DNA of 17,056 nt from Planctomicrobium sp. (GTDB lineage Bacteria; Planctomycetota; Planctomycetia; Planctomycetales; Planctomycetaceae), in NCBI GenBank assembly GCA_029259835.1, contig JAJDEL010000167.1, forward strand, positions 1 to 17,056, read 5' to 3'. Both the position numbers and the translations under genes were made by a program. Position 1 is the first letter of the stretch; every line of letters begins with the position of its first letter. Of the stretch, positions 14,150 to 17,056 are shown piece by piece. A model generated the notes under the pieces. It made no database searches. It saw only the letters and a program-made list of their open reading frames with translations, and was not told the DNA's origin.

Positions 14150-15280
14150 ATGCCTACTGCTCTTGAATATACTCAGTCGATGGTCTCGTTTGATTCCGTC
14201 AGTTCTAAGTCCAACGTTGATGTCACGAATCAGGTCGAAGAGTGGCTCAAAAAGCTGGGCTGCGAAATCGAACGTGTCGATTACACCGACGCCAATGGTG
14301 TTGCAAAGTCGAACGTCATTGCAAAATTGGGAACCGGGACAGGCGGCTTGGCCTACTTTGGCCATACGGATGTTGTGCCGGCGGACACTTGGATTTTCGA
14401 CGAGCATGGTCCTTTCGATCCGACGATAAAAGATGGCAAATTGTATGGCCGCGGATCGACAGATATGAAAGGCTCCGTCGCCTGTTTCTTGGCTGCGATG
14501 GAAGCAGTGCAAGGTCGGCAATTCGCAGCTCCGATCTACTTCTGCTGTACCGCCGATGAAGAAGTCGGAATGCGTGGGGCGGAGCAAGTCGTGAAACGCT
14601 CCACTCTCTATCGCGAAATGGTGGAAGGTCAAGCACGGGCGATCATTGGTGAACCGACGTTGCTGGATGTGGTTCATGGTCATAAAGGTGGCTGTTCGTT
14701 CATTGTCACATCGAAAGGGCGGGCGTCTCACTCGAGTACTAAAGAAGGGACCAACGCGAATTGGAACATGATTCCGTTTCTCGCCGAGATGAAGGCACTC
14801 AATGAAGAAATGGAAACGGATCCAAAGTGGAGAAATAATGAATTCAACCCGTCAACGATGACCATGAACCTCGGCATCAACGATCACACGCCTGCGATTA
14901 ACATCACACCCCCTCAGAGTGTTTGCACAGTGTACTATCGACAAATGCCAGGGGTTGATGCTTCGCCGATCTTTGACAGATGCGAAGCCGCCGCCAAGGC
15001 GAACGGCCTTGATTTCGAAGTGATGTTTCAAGCGAATCCGTTCTACATTGATTCAAAATCGCAGTTTATTCAGGAGTGTTTGCAGTTTTCAGATAAGAAA
15101 GAACCGCGTACGGTTTCTTACGGAACTGATGGCGCCTGTTATCATGAATTGAAACAAGCAGTCGTCATGGGACCAGGCAGCATTGCTCAGGCTCATACGC
15201 ACGACGAATGGATCGATCTCAAAGAATTCGACCGCGGGACAGAAGCATACTCAAAAATGATCGATTTCTGGTGCTGCTGA
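14150..15280 (+). CDS. M20-family metallo-amidohydrolase, ArgE/DapE type
   Basis: 376 residues, a two-zinc peptidase M20A/ArgE-DapE family enzyme. Zinc and catalytic residues are in order: GHTDVVP (H72, D74), GRGSTDMKG (D105, bridging), ADEEVG with general base E137 and zinc ligand E138, GEPT (E168) and the C-terminal AHTHDEW (H349). The lid/dimerisation domain has GRASHSST with H194 and runs to about residue 290. GEPTLLDVVHGHKG resembles acetylornithine deacetylase more than succinyl-diaminopimelate desuccinylase, so N-acetylornithine is a reasonable guess, but M20 enzymes are often misassigned. No arginine or lysine genes adjoin it. The ATG at 14150 has AAAGGAAAA just upstream; an extension from 14087 has no ribosome site. 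The protein ends in an unusual WCC. Confidence 0.92.
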   Translation: MPTALEYTQSMVSFDSVSSKSNVDVTNQVEEWLKKLGCEIERVDYTDANGVAKSNVIAKLGTGTGGLAYFGHTDVVPADTWIFDEHGPFDPTIKDGKLYGRGSTDMKGSVACFLAAMEAVQGRQFAAPIYFCCTADEEVGMRGAEQVVKRSTLYREMVEGQARAIIGEPTLLDVVHGHKGGCSFIVTSKGRASHSSTKEGTNANWNMIPFLAEMKALNEEMETDPKWRNNEFNPSTMTMNLGINDHTPAINITPPQSVCTVYYRQMPGVDASPIFDRCEAAAKANGLDFEVMFQANPFYIDSKSQFIQECLQFSDKKEPRTVSYGTDGACYHELKQAVVMGPGSIAQAHTHDEWIDLKEFDRGTEAYSKMIDFWCC

Positions 15281-15294
15281 GAAGAGGTTGAGGA

Positions 15295-15362
15295 TCGAGT
15301 GTTGAGGGTCCAGGGAAACGAAAACAGCGGTTGCTGAATTTCACTGGACCCTAGTCACTCGA
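15295..15362. repeat. Long inverted repeat downstream of the M20 gene
   Basis: Left arm TCGAGTG (15295-15301), three bases, AGGGTCCAG (15305-15313). Right arm CTGGACCCT (15344-15352), three bases, CACTCGA (15356-15362). Both 7- and 9-base blocks are perfect complements, separated by a symmetric 3x3 internal loop; AAA/TTT inside may extend the stem. It begins 14 bases after the M20 stop, so it may help end or protect that transcript. The words GGTCCAG and CGACCCT are typical of dispersed planctomycete intergenic repeats (general knowledge). There is no T run, so it is not a standard terminator. Confidence 0.75.
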
Positions 15363-15380
15363 CCCTTGACCGTTCTCCTC

Positions 15381-15402
15381 ACGCTTTAAGTGTGTGGCAA
15401 AA
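15381..15402. repeat. Imperfect palindrome related to the one at 2063-2079
   Basis: ACGCTT-T-AAGTGT followed by GTGGCAAAA matches ACACTT-A-AAGTGT followed by ACGGCAAAA (2065-2086) at 18 of 22 positions, both read on the given strand. Each copy is an inverted repeat around CTT/AAG with the same GGCAAAA word on the right side. It lies about 100 bases upstream of the ketosynthase gene. It could be a small dispersed repeat or a shared operator; the match alone is not beyond chance for a window this size. Confidence 0.35.
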
Positions 15403-15464
15403 GCCGTTATTCTTCGCAATGTGCCCCGCTGTTAAATCGCCCATCTTAACGACTAAAAAGCGAC

Positions 15465-15496
15465 AAGCTTTTACCGCGAAGTGAGGTAAAAGACTT
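15465..15496 (+). promoter_or_regulatory. Leader hairpin covering the ketosynthase ribosome site
   Basis: CTTTTACC (15468-15475) and GGTAAAAG (15485-15492) form a perfect 8-bp stem around a 9-base loop. AAG (15465-15467) and CTT (15494-15496) extend it past one bulged A. The hairpin ends 3 bases before the ATG at 15500. The only Shine-Dalgarno-like sequence, GAGG (15483-15486), lies across the loop and stem, so folding would hide part of it. Translational control is inferred from this geometry. Confidence 0.55.
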
Positions 15497-15499
15497 GCG

Positions 15500-16780
15500 A
15501 TGATGATGCAGGATCAACTTCAGGACGAGAATCGAATTGTGATTACCGGGGTCGGATTGACGTCCCCGAATGGCGATTCATTGGACGAATATCGAGCAGC
15601 ACTTTTGGCTGGCAAGTCGGGAGTACAGCCGTTCGAAACGCGATATATCAAGCAACCGGTTCTCGCTGGAATCTGTCATTTCGACGAATTCAAATATCAA
15701 AAGCGAAAAGAGCGACGGCGTGGCACTCGAGCTGGTTCCGTCTCGATTTACTGTGCGAATGAAGCAGTTGTCGACTCTGGCATTGATTGGGAGAACTATA
15801 AAAGAGACCGCGTTGGTGTTTATCTGGGCATCACGGAACACGGGAATGTTGAGACGGAGAGCGAAATCTTCGAGATTTCCCAGTTCGACTACGACACCAA
15901 AGTCTGGTCACATCACCATAATCCACGGACAGTTGCCAATAATCCGGCTGGTGAGGTCACGCTGAATATGAAGATCACCGGTCCACACCTCACAGTGGGG
16001 GCGGCGTGTGCGGCTGGGAATGCAGGCTTCATTCAAGGGTTGCAGATGCTGCGTCTGAAAGAAGTCGACCTGGCAATCGCAGGCGGCGTTTCGGAGAGCA
16101 TTCACACTTTTGGGATTTTTGCCAGTTTTGCAAGTCAGGGAGCAATGGCGTGGCACGAAGATCCTGCCAAGGCGAGTCGACCATTTGATATCAACCGGAA
16201 TGGAATTGTCGTTGCTGAAGGTGGTGGGATTTGCACTTTGGAACGACTCCCAGATGCCTTGAAGCGAGGCGCCAGGATTTATGGTGAGATCGTCGGCTAC
16301 GCCATGAATTCAGATGCCAGCGATTTCGTGCTTCCGAATTCAAGTCGGCAGGCAGAATGCATCGGCTTGGCTCTTAAAAAAGCGGGGCTTTCAGCGGACG
16401 ATATTGATATCGTCTCCAGCCACGCAACGGCGACAGAGCAAGGAGATATTGAAGAATCCCGCGCCTTAAAAGCGGCCTTCGGAGACCGGACGACGCTTGC
16501 CATTAACAACACAAAAAGCTTCATCGGTCATGCAATGGGAGCCGCCGGAGCATTGGAATTGCTTGGGAATATCCCATCTTTCGGAGACAGAATCGCCCAC
16601 GCGACGATCAATCTTGATGAGCAAGATGCCCGCTGCGATCTCCATCAAGTCGTCGCAAATCGCCCGCGACATATGGAGAAAGTTGAATATATTCTGAACA
16701 ATTCCTTCGGAATGCTCGGGATCAATTCAGTTGTCATCGTCAAGAAGTTCCTTTCCGAGCATGGTGGCGTCTACGAATAA
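15500..16780 (+). CDS. FabF-like beta-ketoacyl-ACP synthase
   Basis: 426 residues, the decarboxylating condensing enzyme of fatty-acid or polyketide assembly. The Cys-His-His triad is intact: C170 (VGAACAAGNAG), H308 (SSHATATEQGD), H344 (KSFIGHAMGAAG), with Lys339 in the same loop. These sit close to C163, H303 and H340 of E. coli FabF (412 residues). It differs from housekeeping FabF near the C-terminus: the gating loop, GFGGTN in FabF, reads GMLGIN here (404-409), so the gating Phe is Met and the next Gly is Leu. That suggests different acyl-chain control. The first of three ATGs (15500) was chosen for its GAGG site. An acyl carrier protein gene follows 139 bases downstream, pointing to a dedicated acyl or polyketide pathway rather than general synthesis. 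The product is unknown. Confidence 0.92.
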   Translation: MMMQDQLQDENRIVITGVGLTSPNGDSLDEYRAALLAGKSGVQPFETRYIKQPVLAGICHFDEFKYQKRKERRRGTRAGSVSIYCANEAVVDSGIDWENYKRDRVGVYLGITEHGNVETESEIFEISQFDYDTKVWSHHHNPRTVANNPAGEVTLNMKITGPHLTVGAACAAGNAGFIQGLQMLRLKEVDLAIAGGVSESIHTFGIFASFASQGAMAWHEDPAKASRPFDINRNGIVVAEGGGICTLERLPDALKRGARIYGEIVGYAMNSDASDFVLPNSSRQAECIGLALKKAGLSADDIDIVSSHATATEQGDIEESRALKAAFGDRTTLAINNTKSFIGHAMGAAGALELLGNIPSFGDRIAHATINLDEQDARCDLHQVVANRPRHMEKVEYILNNSFGMLGINSVVIVKKFLSEHGGVYE

Positions 16781-16808
16781 TCTCGTCTTCAAGATTTTCC
16801 GTTTCGTG

Positions 16809-16865
16809 GCAAAGTCCTTTGCATTCAGATTGAATTCGCTGTCCAATACGAATCCCTACGTATTG
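16809..16865 (+). other. Two hairpins between ketosynthase and carrier protein genes
   Basis: GCAAAG (16809-16814) and CTTTGC (16817-16822) form a small hairpin. CAATACG (16844-16850) and CGTATTG (16859-16865) form a perfect 7-bp stem with an 8-base loop. Neither has a T run, so they are not typical terminators; in an operon they could stabilise or segment the mRNA and set the ratio of carrier protein to synthase. This role is inferred. Confidence 0.4.
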
Positions 16866-16919
16866 ACGCGGGAATGACATCATTTTTGAAACAAAAGCCG
16901 ATTGAGGAGTACGCCCGGA

Positions 16920-17056
16920 ATGACGCCACAGGATATTCGCCAAGTAATTATTGATATTCTGGAACGCATCGCCCCGGACGAGGATTTGTCCGATCTGGAC
17001 GATACAATTGCGTTTCGTGAACAGATGGAACTCGACAGCATGGATTTCCTCGACAT
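16920..17056 (+). CDS. Acyl carrier protein, N-terminal part
   Basis: The gene runs off the right edge; 45 residues are visible. It begins MTPQDIRQVIIDILERIAPD, an amphipathic helix I typical of carrier proteins, then an acidic loop, and reaches ELDSMDFLD. S40 in the DSMD motif is the predicted 4'-phosphopantetheine attachment Ser (S36 in E. coli AcpP, DSLD). A GAGGAG site lies 11 bases before the ATG at 16920. Its place right after a FabF-like synthase, away from the usual fabD-fabG-acpP-fabF order, suggests a specialised carrier protein that works with that synthase. The end of the gene and the later genes of the cluster are outside the window. Confidence 0.88.
   Translation, partial: MTPQDIRQVIIDILERIAPDEDLSDLDDTIAFREQMELDSMDFLD

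Noticed and set aside
13963..14150. Insertion sequence remnant around the REP pair
   Set aside because: No transposase coding remnant or target duplication is visible; the hairpins with GTAG fit a REP pair better.
13914..14429. Open frame on the + strand starting in the permease/M20 gap
   Set aside because: It translates the REP pair and then overlaps the M20 gene in another frame; no independent support.
15295..15362. Rho-independent terminator for the M20 gene
   Set aside because: Long loop of about 30 bases, internal loop and no T run; more like a dispersed inverted repeat.

Overview
The window looks like chromosomal DNA of a planctomycete (phylum Planctomycetota). This is an inference from the gene mix and style: GyrB, DciA (DUF721) and DnaN together without DnaA or RecF, a lone infC, a bacterial RRM protein, a TIM-barrel PEP-hydrolase-family protein, mostly single-gene transcription units on alternating strands, few strong Shine-Dalgarno sites, and long intergenic stretches holding palindromic repeats. 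Base composition is near 50% GC. I saw no prophage, CRISPR array, tRNA, rRNA or transposase gene.

Left part (1-3860). It opens with the 5' end of a leftward gene for an exported protein with an STN-like domain. About 650 bases without a convincing gene follow, including a long inverted repeat at 721-794. Then comes a small zinc-ribbon membrane protein converging on a leftward PEP-hydrolase-family gene. A hairpin-rich leader precedes a rightward RRM RNA-binding protein. Next is infC (IF-3), which appears to start at a rare ATC codon. A strong bidirectional terminator separates infC from gyrB.

Replication block (3885-8408). gyrB, dciA and dnaN are all leftward (transcription order dnaN, dciA, gyrB). 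They keep the order of the ancestral dnaA-dnaN-recF-dciA-gyrB cluster, but the expected dnaA and recF positions are empty. The AT-rich divergent region in front of dnaN carries a palindrome, an 8-bp direct repeat and weak DnaA-box-like words.

Right part (8409-17056). This runs: an RsmF/NSUN-type rRNA cytosine-C5 methyltransferase (+); a PAP2 phosphatase and an exported TPR protein (both -); a trimeric-type purine nucleoside phosphorylase (+); a double-module ABC-2 permease (-); a GTAG-type REP/BIME repeat; an M20 amidohydrolase of ArgE/DapE type (+); a second long inverted repeat; and a FabF-like ketosynthase followed by the start of an acyl carrier protein (+). The last two look like the beginning of a dedicated acyl or polyketide pathway cut off by the window edge.

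No wholly new multi-gene system is evident. The best leads are the ATC start of infC, the ketosynthase with an altered gating loop and its hairpin-covered leader, the GTAG REP pair, and the repeat-bearing region upstream of dnaN.
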